Shown here in pieces: positions 26,189-35,495 of a DNA stretch of 64,000 bases. A program made the translations under genes and the position numbers. The notes beneath the pieces are model-generated. The model was given only the letters and a program-made list of their open reading frames with translations, was not told the DNA's origin and ran no database searches. Position 1 is the stretch's first letter; the number at the start of each line of letters is the position of its first letter. The stretch is from Mycobacterium sp. 852002-40037_SCH5390672 (GTDB lineage Bacteria > Actinomycetota > Actinomycetes > Mycobacteriales > Mycobacteriaceae): positions 186,001 to 250,000 of the forward strand of contig NZ_LZTA01000069.1 in assembly GCF_001665875.1 (NCBI RefSeq), given 5' to 3'.

Positions 26189-29100
26189 TCACACCCCGGC
26201 CGGAAGCAGTGCCGCCGACGTCCGCATCTCGTGCCGCAGCGCGGTGAAGTCCGTGATCGTCTTCGTGGTCACGGTTGCCACCGGGCGCGAGTTGCGGCCG
26301 GTGGCTTCCCGCTTGGAAACCATCACCACGCTGTCGATGTAGGGCTGGATGGTGGTGGCGTTCTGCACGGTGGCCACGATGACGAGCTGGAAGCCGAACT
26401 TGCGGAAGGCCTGCAGAGCCTGCTGAGCGAACTGCGGGTCAGACTTGGAGAACGCCTCATCGAGCATCAGCTGGGCGAAAACCGGTTTGTTATCAGCACT
26501 TTCGGGGTCGGCCAAGTTGAAGCTCAACGCCCCGGCCAGACAGAACGCCATCAACTTCTCCTGCTCGCCGCCGGAGTTGTCGCCGGCGTTGCTGTGCGTG
26601 CGGATCAGCTCATCGCTGCTGATATCCCATTCGGCGCAGTCGAACGTGAACCGGTTGCGGACATCGAGGGCGTCGCGGGTCCAGGCCTTGTCTTCCGGCG
26701 CGGTCGACGCCAGTCGGTTGCGCAGGCGCAAGATGTCGGCGTACTGGTCCAGGATGGCCTGCTTGTCACCGAGGCCGACTTCGGCGATGCGCCGCGAGAT
26801 GGCCCGGACGATCTCGGTGAGTTCGGCGACCGCGGTCAGGCTGCGCGCGGTGGCGCGCAGGGTGAGCCGGGTGCCGCGGTTGAATTCCACTGCCCCCAGA
26901 CCGGTATTGACTCGTTCGATCTGCTCGCTGATACGCCGGGCCTCCTGCTCGGCGACCCGGTGCAGGGTCAGGATGGCGTCGGGCGCCTGCTCGGTGACCA
27001 GTCGCAGCATCCGCTCGTAGGCCTCGGGCAGCTCCCGCTCGTCGATATGACGGCACAACGCAACGTAATCGTGGACGCGTTCGTCGAACACATCGCTGTC
27101 GTTGGGGATCGCGTCGGGGAAGGTGGTGTCGAACGTGTTGAGGATTCGAGCGAGCTCATCGTATGAGCGCCTGCGACTTTCGCGCAGCTGCTCGCGTTCG
27201 CGCCTGATCGCGGTGAACACCGCGTCGCGATGCGGTTCGGGGTTGAGCATGTCCAGGGAAACCGGCACGTCGGCCGCGTAGCGGTTCAACAGGTCGGTCA
27301 GCGGCTCGGACACGAATGCCGGGGAGAGCCGGTCTTGCAGCTCGAGCAGGCGGGTGCGACGACCGTCGAGGTCGTCGCGGCGGGTCTGGATGGCGCCGCG
27401 ACGGGTCATCAGGGTCTGGATCTGCTCCCAGCACTCTTCGGCGCGCGCGGTGAGCGCCTCGATATCAGGATTGTCGGCCAGCAGCAGTTCGAACTGCTCG
27501 CGCAGCCGTTCGGCATGCCCGTCGGCGGTCTCGGTGTCCACGTGGGTCCACTGCTCGAACTGCTCGCAGATCGCCTTGAACGCTGCGGCCCGGTCCCGCC
27601 ACTGCTGGCGCTCGGCGGCGATGTCGTCGGCGACACTGCGGGCCCGGCGAAACGCCTCTTCGGCATTGGCCAGATCCACGGTCAGCGCGTCGACCTTGGT
27701 GGCGACGTCGCCCTGGTAGATGTAGTCGGCCTGCTTGAGCGGCCGACGGTCATCCTTGATGGCCAGGCGCTCGGAGTCCTTGTACAGGCCGGTGTCGGTG
27801 ACCGCGCGCCGGAAGCGGGGGAACACGTCGGGGGTGTCGACGCAGATGTGGTCACCGGCGGCGGCGATGATGTCGGCGGCCTCGGCCGCGCAGTCATGGG
27901 TCGGGTCGACCACGAACAGTTTGCCGGCCAAGGTGTTCGGCTCGGCCTGGGTGACCTCCGCGCCGATGAACCGGGCACGGACGTGATGCAGCTGCAGCCG
28001 CCCACCCATGTTGGTCTCGTTGACGAACCGCAGCACCGCCGCGTAGTGACTGTCCGGTACGAGCAGCCGCAGGCCCACGCCCCGCAGCACCTTCTCGACG
28101 GCGACGCGCCACCGACTCTGCTCGGGCCGCAGATCCATGAGCTCGGCGATATAGGGCAACTCACCGGGGTCGATACCGACTGCAGCGCAGATCTGTTCGC
28201 GCATGGTGAGTGCGAACTCCGGAAGCGCCGAGCCGACGCGCTCGACCCGTTTGAGTTCCTTGGCGGCGTCGTCACGGTTGATGCGGGCAACCTTCTGGGC
28301 ATACTCGGCATCGGTCGAGACTTCCCGGCCACGATCCAGTTTTGCCAGTAGCTCGGTAGCGCGCGTGCTGAGTTCCTCGCGCAGATTCCAGAATTCGTCG
28401 GCGGTGTCCGGGATGTCGAGACCGTGCGTATTGAGCAGGGATTCATAGGCGGTGCGCCGGCGCGACACCTGCTCGGCGTGCGCCTCGGCAGCGGCCACCT
28501 GCGACTGCAGCGGCCCCAGGGTGGTGCTGGATCCGCTGATCTGAGCGTTGAGCGAATCACCTTCAGCCTTGGCTAGATTGAGCTGGCGGGTGACCTCTTC
28601 GTATTCGTTGCCGAGCTGGTCGATGGTGGCGTCGAGCGATTCGATCTGCGCCGGGCACTGCGCGAGCCGGACGTGATCGGTGTAGGCCCGGACCGTCGGC
28701 TGGTCGACGAGATCGATGATGCCAAGGTCGCAGGACTCCGAGGCGTAGCGCTGCTGGATCTTCTCGATATCGCCGAGGATCTTGCGTTTGCGTTGCGCGA
28801 CGGCCAGCAGTTCCCGGGCGTCGACCAGCGGATCGATCTGCTTGAGGGCTTCGGGCAGCCGGGTCAGGCTGCCGGGCTCGTCAAGCATGAACTCCCGGAC
28901 GAACTGCTCAAGCCCACCAACACTTTTCAGTGATTTCGCCTTGCCGAGCAGCTGTTGTGCGGCGTCGGACGCACGGATACCGATGGTGGCGTACAGCTGG
29001 GCGAGGTACTGCGCTTCCACCTTGGTGGAGAACCGCCAGTCATCTTTGAACACGGCGGCATCGAAGCGGCCCGCCGCCCAGCGGTTGCAGACGTTCTCGA

Positions 29101-29551
29101 TGTCGCGGTCGCCGTCGGCCAGCACGAACCGGCTCGAGGAGTCCGATCGCGATTCGCCGGTGAGCCATTTGAGCACCAGTCCGGTGACCGTGCGGCCGGT
29201 GTTGCTCCTGTAGGTGACCGCGATGGCCGACCAGGCGGTGCCCTCACCGCGCAGGTACATGACCTTGCTGGTGCCGGCATCGCTGCGCTGGCCCCACGCA
29301 CCGCGGACGTATTTGTCGACCGTCCGCCGGCCGGCGCTGGAGCCGGCGGCGGTGTTGTCACCGGAGGCGTTGAAGTTGCGACGGTTGAATGGCAGGAAGC
29401 CCAGTGAAATGGCGTCCAGCAGTGAGGATTTGCCGCTGCCCGAGGCGCCGGCGATCAGCGCGCCGCCTTCGCTGAATCCGATGGAGTGATACCCGTCGAA
29501 GACACCCCAGTTGATGACCTGCAGGCGCGACAGGTGGAACTGTTCAGTCAT
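26189..29551 (-). CDS. jetC: JetC/MksB, SMC-type ATPase of a Wadjet-like system
   Basis: 1120 residues. The Walker A P-loop is GASGSGKS at 35-42, preceded by the MukB-like [23 protein letters not shown]. The ABC signature NSGGEQEKL starts at about 992 and Walker B is LMLDEAFS with D1031-E1032. The middle is long coiled coil with a hinge-like region (around [18 protein letters not shown] to [13 protein letters not shown]). The protein should form the ATP-driven, DNA-extruding motor of a JetABC/MksBEF complex that acts on plasmids or the chromosome. ATG 29551 overlaps the end of jetB by 8 bp. No jetD follows. Confidence 0.92.
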   Translation of the reverse strand: MTEQFHLSRLQVINWGVFDGYHSIGFSEGGALIAGASGSGKSSLLDAISLGFLPFNRRNFNASGDNTAAGSSAGRRTVDKYVRGAWGQRSDAGTSKVMYLRGEGTAWSAIAVTYRSNTGRTVTGLVLKWLTGESRSDSSSRFVLADGDRDIENVCNRWAAGRFDAAVFKDDWRFSTKVEAQYLAQLYATIGIRASDAAQQLLGKAKSLKSVGGLEQFVREFMLDEPGSLTRLPEALKQIDPLVDARELLAVAQRKRKILGDIEKIQQRYASESCDLGIIDLVDQPTVRAYTDHVRLAQCPAQIESLDATIDQLGNEYEEVTRQLNLAKAEGDSLNAQISGSSTTLGPLQSQVAAAEAHAEQVSRRRTAYESLLNTHGLDIPDTADEFWNLREELSTRATELLAKLDRGREVSTDAEYAQKVARINRDDAAKELKRVERVGSALPEFALTMREQICAAVGIDPGELPYIAELMDLRPEQSRWRVAVEKVLRGVGLRLLVPDSHYAAVLRFVNETNMGGRLQLHHVRARFIGAEVTQAEPNTLAGKLFVVDPTHDCAAEAADIIAAAGDHICVDTPDVFPRFRRAVTDTGLYKDSERLAIKDDRRPLKQADYIYQGDVATKVDALTVDLANAEEAFRRARSVADDIAAERQQWRDRAAAFKAICEQFEQWTHVDTETADGHAERLREQFELLLADNPDIEALTARAEECWEQIQTLMTRRGAIQTRRDDLDGRRTRLLELQDRLSPAFVSEPLTDLLNRYAADVPVSLDMLNPEPHRDAVFTAIRREREQLRESRRRSYDELARILNTFDTTFPDAIPNDSDVFDERVHDYVALCRHIDERELPEAYERMLRLVTEQAPDAILTLHRVAEQEARRISEQIERVNTGLGAVEFNRGTRLTLRATARSLTAVAELTEIVRAISRRIAEVGLGDKQAILDQYADILRLRNRLASTAPEDKAWTRDALDVRNRFTFDCAEWDISSDELIRTHSNAGDNSGGEQEKLMAFCLAGALSFNLADPESADNKPVFAQLMLDEAFSKSDPQFAQQALQAFRKFGFQLVIVATVQNATTIQPYIDSVVMVSKREATGRNSRPVATVTTKTITDFTALRHEMRTSAALLPAGV

Positions 29552-30266
29552 CCTGGCGTTCCTGCTCGTCGTCCTGCCCACGCTCCTCGGCGATGCCGCC
29601 GCGCAGGAGGACCTCGAACTGCTGCTGCAGCTCGGTGATCACCGAGGCGGTCATGACGGCGTTGATGACCGGACTGAGGGTGTAGCTGTCCTCGTCGTCG
29701 GGGGTCTTGCGCAGGATCTCCAGAGACGCCAGCCGGGCGATGGCGCCGTCGACGCGTGCGGTGAACGTGACAGCGTCGCGGTCGACGTCGTTGAGCACGC
29801 CGGAGAACAGCCCGTGCATTTCGTCGCGGCTGATCACGACGGCCTGATCACCGGAGGCACGCATCATCTGCGCCAGGTGCAGCGCCAGGATCGAGTCGTA
29901 GGTGCCCAGCGGCTCACGGCGCAAAAGCTTTACGCCGCGGGCTGATTCGTAGCGGGCCTGTTCGACGAACGCGACCCCGTCAGTCTCGAAGGCACCCTCG
30001 ACGATGCGCAGCAGCAGGTCGAGTTCCGAGAGTCTGACGGACAGCTGGGCGCGGTATTCCAGCACCCAGCTGTAGACGTCGCGGTCGGCTTCGGCGCTGA
30101 TGTAGCGGCGAGTCAGCAACTGCTGCAGGGCCCAGCAGGCCCGGTCGGGCAGATCGGAAACGTCGCCGTCGAACCGGGGGCGACGCTGGTGCGGGGCGCG
30201 GGAGGTCTGGTCGACCTGGGGGAGTGCGGAGAAACCGCTGTAGTCGACGGTCTCTTCGACGGTCAC
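29544..30266 (-). CDS. jetB: JetB/MksE (DUF4194) subunit of the Jet complex
   Basis: 240 residues from GTG 30266, which overlaps the jetA stop (GTGA). The middle resembles the DUF4194 winged-helix KITE-type subunit: [61 protein letters not shown], ending [45 protein letters not shown]. These subunits join the SMC head to the kleisin. The N-terminal 50 residues and the C-terminal acidic tail look disordered. Confidence 0.87.
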   Translation of the reverse strand: MTVEETVDYSGFSALPQVDQTSRAPHQRRPRFDGDVSDLPDRACWALQQLLTRRYISAEADRDVYSWVLEYRAQLSVRLSELDLLLRIVEGAFETDGVAFVEQARYESARGVKLLRREPLGTYDSILALHLAQMMRASGDQAVVISRDEMHGLFSGVLNDVDRDAVTFTARVDGAIARLASLEILRKTPDDEDSYTLSPVINAVMTASVITELQQQFEVLLRGGIAEERGQDDEQERQDD

Positions 30267-31765
30267 GCCGTGGCTCCCAGCAGGGTGGAAACCGGTTCGG
30301 TGAACATCAAGTGCGGCACCTCCATTTCGCGGTCGCGCCCGTCCAGGGACTGAAATCGGACCGTGACCGACTCCGAACCCTGTGCGGATTCCGGTTGTTT
30401 GAGCGCCCAGGACCACAGCACGATGACGTGGCCGAGGTAGGCCGAGTCGAGCATGGCGACCGCATCGGGGAGGGACAGCATCGCCCCGGTGCTGATCGCG
30501 GTATTGATCATCTCAGACATCGCGGGCGCGTCGACCTGAGTGGTAAGCGCGGCGAAGCTGGTCAGGTCGACCTCGCCTTCGGCGACCTGGGCCGGCCGTG
30601 GATTGGACAAGTCGCCGATCCGGAAGCTCAGCGCCCCAATCGAACTGAAGGCGTGGCGGGCCAGGGGGAGTTCGATATCCAGCCGGGAGTCGGTCAGCGA
30701 CGCTTTGAGCAGGTTGCGGGCGGCGCCGATGGCCTCGTTGAGCTGACGGGCCACGCCGCGGCTTTGTTCGAGGGTGCCGAACGCGGTGAACCGTTTGACG
30801 CGCTGGGCGCAGCGCTGTTGGATGCGTTCCACTTCGTCGATCTGGTGACCAACCAGTTCGAAGAAACCGGCCATCACCTTGCGCAGGGCGGGATCGAGCG
30901 CCGGGAGGGCTTCGGCCACCGCGGCGACGTCGGCTTCGAATTCGGCCCGTTGGTCGGGGTCGTTGATCATCCGCAGGAAGGCGCGGTGCGAGTCGCGGCC
31001 CTGCGAGTCCCAGGCGGCCTCGTAGTCTGCGTACATGCGGCGCTGCCGGTCGCGGTATTCAACATTGCTGTCGATCGGGTCGTCGAGGGCCGCGGTGGCC
31101 CGTTCGATCATGATCCCGTACTGGCCGATGTCGGTGATCAGGCGTTCCATCTGCAGTGCGATGGCATGCGCTTCGTCGTAGGCGTCGGTGAGGTCGACGT
31201 CCTGACTGTGATCAGCTGAGGTCACACCGCGGTCTAGGGCGTCGAGTTCAGTTTGGAGCGCGGCGATTTCGGCTTCGATGCCGGCGCGGATGCGGTCGGG
31301 GTCATTTCCGACCCGCAACGCGACCTGCTTGAGGCGGGACGCGATGCCGTTGATCGAGCCGCCGGTGGCGATGGTGTCCTGCCGGCGCATGCCCCGCAGG
31401 AAGTCGAGCGCCCGGCGGGCCTCCTGGGTCAGGTAACAGAGGTTGCGTTCGACGCCGGAGCGCTGGTCGGCGATCCGGTGCAGCCAGCCCTGGCTGGCCC
31501 AGGACTTGATCAGGGCCAGGCCGGACTGCTCGCCGACCTGATCGAGTTCGGCGAGGTCACGCTCGAGGCGGATGACGAGGTCGGTCTCGGGGACCACGCC
31601 GCCGCTGAGCTGGCGCTCCATCAAGGTGGCGTAGAGATTGAGATTCAGTGTGGCCAGCAGGCGGATCGTAGGCGAGCCCTGAAGGCTGCGGTTGAGTTCG
31701 AGCAGGTCGGCAGGCGACAGCGTGGTGTCGTCGTCCAGCACGCGCCCTCCGTCTCGATCGATCAT
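30263..31765 (-). CDS. jetA: JetA/MksF (DUF3375) kleisin-like subunit of the Jet complex
   Basis: 500 residues. Predominantly helical with an N-terminal winged-helix-like part (ELNRSLQGSPTIRLLATLNLNLYATLMERQL, then WLHRIADQRSGVERNLCYLTQEARRALDFLRGM), long coiled-coil helices in the middle and a C-terminal beta/winged-helix part (HLMFTEPVSTLLG). This matches DUF3375 in gene order, size and layout. JetA is the bridging kleisin of the SMC complex. It is the first gene of the three-gene operon, whose promoter should lie in 31766-31946, shared with a divergent small membrane protein gene. Confidence 0.88.
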   Translation of the reverse strand: MIDRDGGRVLDDDTTLSPADLLELNRSLQGSPTIRLLATLNLNLYATLMERQLSGGVVPETDLVIRLERDLAELDQVGEQSGLALIKSWASQGWLHRIADQRSGVERNLCYLTQEARRALDFLRGMRRQDTIATGGSINGIASRLKQVALRVGNDPDRIRAGIEAEIAALQTELDALDRGVTSADHSQDVDLTDAYDEAHAIALQMERLITDIGQYGIMIERATAALDDPIDSNVEYRDRQRRMYADYEAAWDSQGRDSHRAFLRMINDPDQRAEFEADVAAVAEALPALDPALRKVMAGFFELVGHQIDEVERIQQRCAQRVKRFTAFGTLEQSRGVARQLNEAIGAARNLLKASLTDSRLDIELPLARHAFSSIGALSFRIGDLSNPRPAQVAEGEVDLTSFAALTTQVDAPAMSEMINTAISTGAMLSLPDAVAMLDSAYLGHVIVLWSWALKQPESAQGSESVTVRFQSLDGRDREMEVPHLMFTEPVSTLLGATA

Positions 31766-31946
31766 GTCTCGGACGCTCCAAGATATGGCACGAAGCCGAC
31801 AATCGGCGTCCGGCGGCCGGGGTGTCGGGGGATGGTTTGGGTTGGTCGGTCACAGTGGTCTCAGGCATCGCTCGAGCCTCAGCGGTCGCTCGAAAGTCAA
31901 TACTGCATGCGGTGGCGTGCGCTTCTCGAAGGCTAAAATTCGCTTC

Positions 31947-32195
31947 ATGACTGCACTCCTGGTCGCCAAAGCGTTGTTGCTGGGCTTTCTGATCGTGGCC
32001 TGCGGCGTCCTCACGGTGACTTACGTGCGCAGGCGCCGCGCCGGCGTGCAGCCATGGGAAAACCCTTACGCCTCACCATATCTCGACACATATCGCGGCG
32101 GACTGCCCCACGTACCGCCGCCGCCCTTAACCGCCTACGAGCGGCCGGCTGACGGCGAGCCTCCGGGGCGCGGTCCCGATAGCGTCGCCAATTAG
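31947..32195 (+). CDS. Small single-pass membrane protein
   Basis: 82 residues: one transmembrane helix at the N-terminus (LLVAKALLLGFLIVACGVLTVTYV), a basic stop-transfer RRRR, then a Pro/Tyr-rich cytoplasmic tail. The ATG at 31947 is chosen because residues encoded upstream are Ser/Arg-rich and not membrane-like. It is divergent from jetA and overlaps the stop of the convergent MmpS-like gene by 4 bp. Function unknown. Confidence 0.6.
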   Translation: MTALLVAKALLLGFLIVACGVLTVTYVRRRRAGVQPWENPYASPYLDTYRGGLPHVPPPPLTAYERPADGEPPGRGPDSVAN

Positions 32196-32641
32196 CCCCA
32201 ATAAGCGAAGTTACATGTAGGCCGCGGTTCACTTTTGAGGGACACGACCTTGTCGCCATCCATGATGATCGTGCACATGAGGGCGGCATCCCCACCGTCG
32301 GCGGTTACCTGCGACTCCACTTCGTTGTAGACGGGGTACTGCTTTTCCCACGGCAGGGGCACATTGGTCTCGGTCTGCTCTGGCCCTCCGTTGATCCGGT
32401 AACGGATCGTCACCGGGGCGCTGCCACCACTGACCTTCATTACCGCCGTGCCGACTGGCTGCCCGGTTGGCGCCGCGGACGTCGGCGTCGCTGGTGCGGG
32501 CGTCAAGATCTGTGCGGTGGTGCCGACACCGCCAGTGGTATGTACCGCGTGTCCGGTAGTGCTCTTGGTGCATGCCGCCGCGGCAACGCCGGCCGTTACA
32601 ACGGCGATAATCACCCCGACGGCACGACAACACGAACGCAT
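32192..32641 (-). CDS. MmpS-like lipoprotein
   Basis: 149 residues. The N-terminus is a lipoprotein signal (VGVIIAVVTAGVAAAAC) with the lipobox cysteine at about residue 24. After a Thr/Pro linker the C-terminal domain reads VTIRYRINGGPEQTETNVPLPWEKQYPV and ALMCTIIMDGDKVVSLKSEPRPTCNFAYWG, which resembles the MmpS beta-sandwich domain, including the paired late cysteines. MmpS proteins help MmpL transporters; no mmpL gene is nearby. A short piece of a related gene survives at 42959-43035. Confidence 0.75.
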   Translation of the reverse strand: MRSCCRAVGVIIAVVTAGVAAAACTKSTTGHAVHTTGGVGTTAQILTPAPATPTSAAPTGQPVGTAVMKVSGGSAPVTIRYRINGGPEQTETNVPLPWEKQYPVYNEVESQVTADGGDAALMCTIIMDGDKVVSLKSEPRPTCNFAYWG

Positions 32642-32747
32642 GCGCAGAGCCTACGACGACCGGCGCTGGACTCGTGATGGAAACCGCGCCAAGGTATCCG
32701 GCTCGACCGATCATCAGGTGAAAGCGGCGTACTTTACTGGCACCCCG

Positions 32748-33458
32748 CTACAGACGTTGCGCAGCGAAATCCGCGCCTTGCCCGGTCATCCCGTTCGCCG
32801 CGTACAGCGTGTGAGCGATGCCGGGCGGCCCAGGAGGGGCGCCGTTGCAAACAGTGTCATCCGGTGCGCACAGCTGGATGGTTTTGCCCGCATATAGGGG
32901 GCCGATCGTGATGGGCGGCGCGCCGGCGTCGCGCAGGAACTCATTGGACGGAGTTCCGAACAGGACTACCGCGGCCACATGATTAGCCACCGTCGGCGGC
33001 AGCGGCTGAGGTACGTAGGACACAAACTCCTGCGGCACTTCCTTGGGCACTGAAGCCGACGTGACAAAGCCGGCCACGACGGCGCCTTGGGAGTACCCGC
33101 CGAGCACCACCCTGGTGTTAGGACAGTTTGACGCCGTGGACTCGATATGAGTGCCGGCGTCCCTGATCCCGTCCACAACGGTTCTGGCGAAAGCGACGCC
33201 GCCGTTGAAGTCGCTACTCGCCTCGTAATTGACCGGATAGACCCCCACTGACTTGCCGCCCACTCGTGACCCCAGCGCATCGACGAACGCCTGCCCGATC
33301 CCGCCAACCCCAGGTGGCTCGCCGGTACCGCGAGCAAACACCACTTCTACGTTGGGACATGGCTCGGCGGAAGCCGCTGGGACGGGTGCGCAGATCATCC
33401 CCGCGCACGCTGTTACTACCGCAGTTGCGAGAAAACGAATGGATCGTAGCGAGCTCAT
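32748..33458 (-). CDS. Cutinase-family secreted esterase (Culp-like)
   Basis: 236 residues from ATG 33458. Signal peptide IRFLATAVVTACAGMICAPVPAASA, then the cutinase core: CPNVEVVFARGTGEPPGVGG, the nucleophile elbow GGYSQGA, and a C-terminal CAPDDTVCNGAPP with the catalytic Asp region; the catalytic His is in GIAHTLYAA. Paired cysteines match the family's disulfides. These enzymes hydrolyse lipid esters at the cell surface. A paralogue lies at 49310, sharing most motif sequence. Confidence 0.92.
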   Translation of the reverse strand: MSSLRSIRFLATAVVTACAGMICAPVPAASAEPCPNVEVVFARGTGEPPGVGGIGQAFVDALGSRVGGKSVGVYPVNYEASSDFNGGVAFARTVVDGIRDAGTHIESTASNCPNTRVVLGGYSQGAVVAGFVTSASVPKEVPQEFVSYVPQPLPPTVANHVAAVVLFGTPSNEFLRDAGAPPITIGPLYAGKTIQLCAPDDTVCNGAPPGPPGIAHTLYAANGMTGQGADFAAQRL

Positions 33459-33654
33459 GTCTGCGAATGCCCAGACACGATTGCGGCGAAACCGGCGCCT
33501 CTTCAGCAATAACACATTCTTCCCGCCCGTCGTGTTGTTGACCACGGGCCGAAGCGGGGCGGCCGCAGTCCAGGAGTCAAAGGACGATTAATTTCGCGAT
33601 GGCTTCCAGTCTGTATCCCCAACACGCCAGCAACCGCACTTGAGGAGGGCATCA

Positions 33655-34236
33655 ATGACCGCTACGTATACCTTCGACGTCTTTTCCAGCCTCGACGGCT
33701 TCGGCGGCGTCAGCGGCGGCAACTGGGGCGGTTACTGGGGCAAGCAAGGCCCCGAACTGCTCGACCACCGCGTCGCGCTGTACGGCGAGAAGCAGCGAAT
33801 GGTCTTCGGCGCCAATACATATCGGCTATTCGCGCAGATGCTGGCCGAGAGCACCGAGGATTCCGACGTGCGCGACCCGTGGGTCACCCGGATGAGGCAC
33901 CTGCCGGCGACGGTGGTGTCAACCACCCTGGATGGACCTCTCGACTGGCCTGACGCGACGGTCGTGAGTGGCGACGCCGTCGACGTCGTCGCCCGCCTCA
34001 AGGATGAGTCCGAGGTGCCGTTGCGCTCGCACGGCAGCCTGTCGATGAACCGAGCGCTGATGGCCGCCGGCCTGGTCGACCGCGTCCAGGTGACGCTCTT
34101 CCCTGTGATCACCGGTCAGACAGGTGATGACTCAATCTTCCAGGGTGCGGCCGACTTCGACCTCGAGCTGATTGAAAGCCGAACGCTGGACCGCAATATC
34201 CAAGAGCTCATTTACCGGCCCACCCTGCATGTCTGA
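33655..34236 (+). CDS. RibD C-terminal/dihydrofolate-reductase-like protein
   Basis: 193 residues. It begins TYTFDVFSSLDGFGGVSGGNWGGYWGKQGPELLDHR and continues with MVFGANTYRLFAQML, VVSTTLDGPLDW, VPLRSHGSLSMNRALMAAGLVDRVQVTLFPVITGQTG, the DHFR-like RibD_C fold that binds NADPH. Actinobacteria carry many such reductases of unknown substrate. GAGGAGG lies a few bases upstream of ATG 33655. It precedes the island that starts near 34.4 kb, with no clear functional link. Confidence 0.85.
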   Translation: MTATYTFDVFSSLDGFGGVSGGNWGGYWGKQGPELLDHRVALYGEKQRMVFGANTYRLFAQMLAESTEDSDVRDPWVTRMRHLPATVVSTTLDGPLDWPDATVVSGDAVDVVARLKDESEVPLRSHGSLSMNRALMAAGLVDRVQVTLFPVITGQTGDDSIFQGAADFDLELIESRTLDRNIQELIYRPTLHV

Positions 34237-34407
34237 GCCCGTCTGATTGGTGAGTTCGCCGTGCGTGGTCAGCTTCGGCGCGCGGATGCGCACTTGTCAC
34301 TACCGGGAGCTAGCCGGCGATCTGTCCTCGAGCCTCGTGCACGCCTTCCGGACATCGCGTGGCCTCCGCGGTTATGAAAGTGGGCTCAGGGGCATATCGC
34401 TGTGACC

Positions 34408-34433
34408 GATCCCGTGAACCGGTCCACGGGATC
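34408..34433. promoter_or_regulatory. 26-bp near-perfect palindrome upstream of the XRE-ImmA cluster
   Basis: GATCCCGTG-aaccggtc-CACGGGATC. The arms are perfect over 9 bp and 24 of 26 positions obey the symmetry. It lies about 86 bp upstream of the regulator's ATG 34520, a good place for an operator bound by the EspR/XRE-like protein. It lacks a U-tract, and the upstream gene ends 170 bp earlier, so a terminator is less likely. Confidence 0.55.
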
Positions 34434-34519
34434 AACCGGGTGGGAGTAAGTAAGGCCAGGTGGTGGGTGGATTCAACGCTAGGCACCTGATAACGTCAGT
34501 ATACGAGGACGGCGTTCGG

Positions 34520-35017
34520 ATGAAACGAGAGTTAATGGAGCGCGGCAGTGTGCCAGATGAGGCGCAACGTGATCCTGACAACGGTTCCGATCTAGCGGTC
34601 AAGCTGAACCAGCTGTTCGAGGTCATGCGGAAGGCCGGTACGCCCCCGTTATCAAACGCCGCCACTGCGGCAGCTATCACCAATAAAACTGGGGTACCAA
34701 TCAGTCCGGCCTACCTCTGGCAACTCAGAAACGGCATCAAGACCAACCCGACGGTGCAACATCTGCGTGCCATCGCAGACTTCTTCGGTGTGCCTGCCTC
34801 CTATCTGATCGATCGCGACACTGATCAGAAAATCGAGGCACAGCTGACGTTGATGCAAGCATTGCGCGACAGCGGTGTACGAGATTTGGCCATGCGCACG
34901 TCCGGACTGACGCCGCAAGCCATCAGCAGCTTGGCGGCGATGGTCGATGAAGTTCGCAAACTTCAACACCTGCCGCCCATGGCGCCAGGAGAATGGTCGG
35001 GTCTAGATGGCTACTAA
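34520..35017 (+). CDS. EspR-like XRE-family transcriptional regulator
   Basis: About 165 residues. The DNA-binding part (LAVKLNQLFEVMRKAGTPPLSNAATAAAITNKTGVPISPAYLWQLRNGIKTNPTVQHLRAIADFFGVPASYL) follows the EspR pattern of a helix-turn-helix with the recognition helix in the ISPAYLWQLRNG region. The C-terminal half (QLTLMQALRDSGVRDLAMRTSGLTPQAISSLAAMVDEVRKLQ) matches the EspR dimerisation helix layout. Several starts are possible (GTG 34460, ATG 34520, ATG 34535); 34520 has GAGGAC upstream, though 12 nt away. It overlaps the metalloprotease gene by 11 bp and probably autoregulates the cluster. Confidence 0.83.
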   Translation: MKRELMERGSVPDEAQRDPDNGSDLAVKLNQLFEVMRKAGTPPLSNAATAAAITNKTGVPISPAYLWQLRNGIKTNPTVQHLRAIADFFGVPASYLIDRDTDQKIEAQLTLMQALRDSGVRDLAMRTSGLTPQAISSLAAMVDEVRKLQHLPPMAPGEWSGLDGY

Positions 35018-35495
35018 GGCTGACATGCTCGCGCTGGTGCGTGCTCTGCCCGTCCCGACCCCCTGGGATCGCATCGCGTTCATTGATAGTGTTGCCCGCT
35101 TGCGTGGCCGGCCGATTCGCGTGGTCCCGACGGTAGACAACCTCGCAATAAGCGCCTGCGGATTGTGGATGAAACGGGACACCGATGACATCATCATCCA
35201 CGAAGCGGGTACCTCCGAGTACCACATCGACCAGATCGTATGCCACGAGATCGGGCACATGATGTTGGGACATGACCGCGGGACAGCGAGCGGGAGTGAT
35301 GGTGACCATCCCAAAATGATCTTTGCGACCGCTCTGGCCGGTCTCGACCCCCATATAGGGGAGATTCTGGGCCGCACCGCGTTCGACGACGAGCGAGAAC
35401 GCGATGCTGAGATGTTCGCGTCGATAGTGATGCTCGCGGCCGCCGAAGGCGGAGCGCAAAAGTCGATGATGAGCAGCGTCTTCTTCCGCCCGTGA
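35007..35495 (+). CDS. ImmA/IrrE-family metallo-endopeptidase
   Basis: 162 residues with a zinc-protease signature: H80-E81-I82-G83-H84 (CHEIGHMMLGH), and the downstream ERERDAEMFAS glutamate typical of ImmA/IrrE proteins. An N-terminal helix-rich segment precedes it. ImmA cleaves its partner XRE repressor in mobile elements, and here an XRE gene overlaps immediately upstream. The likely role is signal-dependent cleavage or inactivation of that regulator. GTGA at 35492-35495 couples it to the membrane protein. Confidence 0.87.
   Translation: MATKADMLALVRALPVPTPWDRIAFIDSVARLRGRPIRVVPTVDNLAISACGLWMKRDTDDIIIHEAGTSEYHIDQIVCHEIGHMMLGHDRGTASGSDGDHPKMIFATALAGLDPHIGEILGRTAFDDERERDAEMFASIVMLAAAEGGAQKSMMSSVFFRP

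Noticed and set aside
27230..28351. 373-codon open frame on the plus strand inside jetC
   Set aside because: Antisense shadow; composition is Gly/Val/Asp/Gln-rich as expected from reverse-reading the coiled-coil gene, and the jetC motifs are intact on the other strand.
30224..31219. 331-codon frame opposite jetA
   Set aside because: Shadow of jetA, with no start signal and no protein-like motif order.
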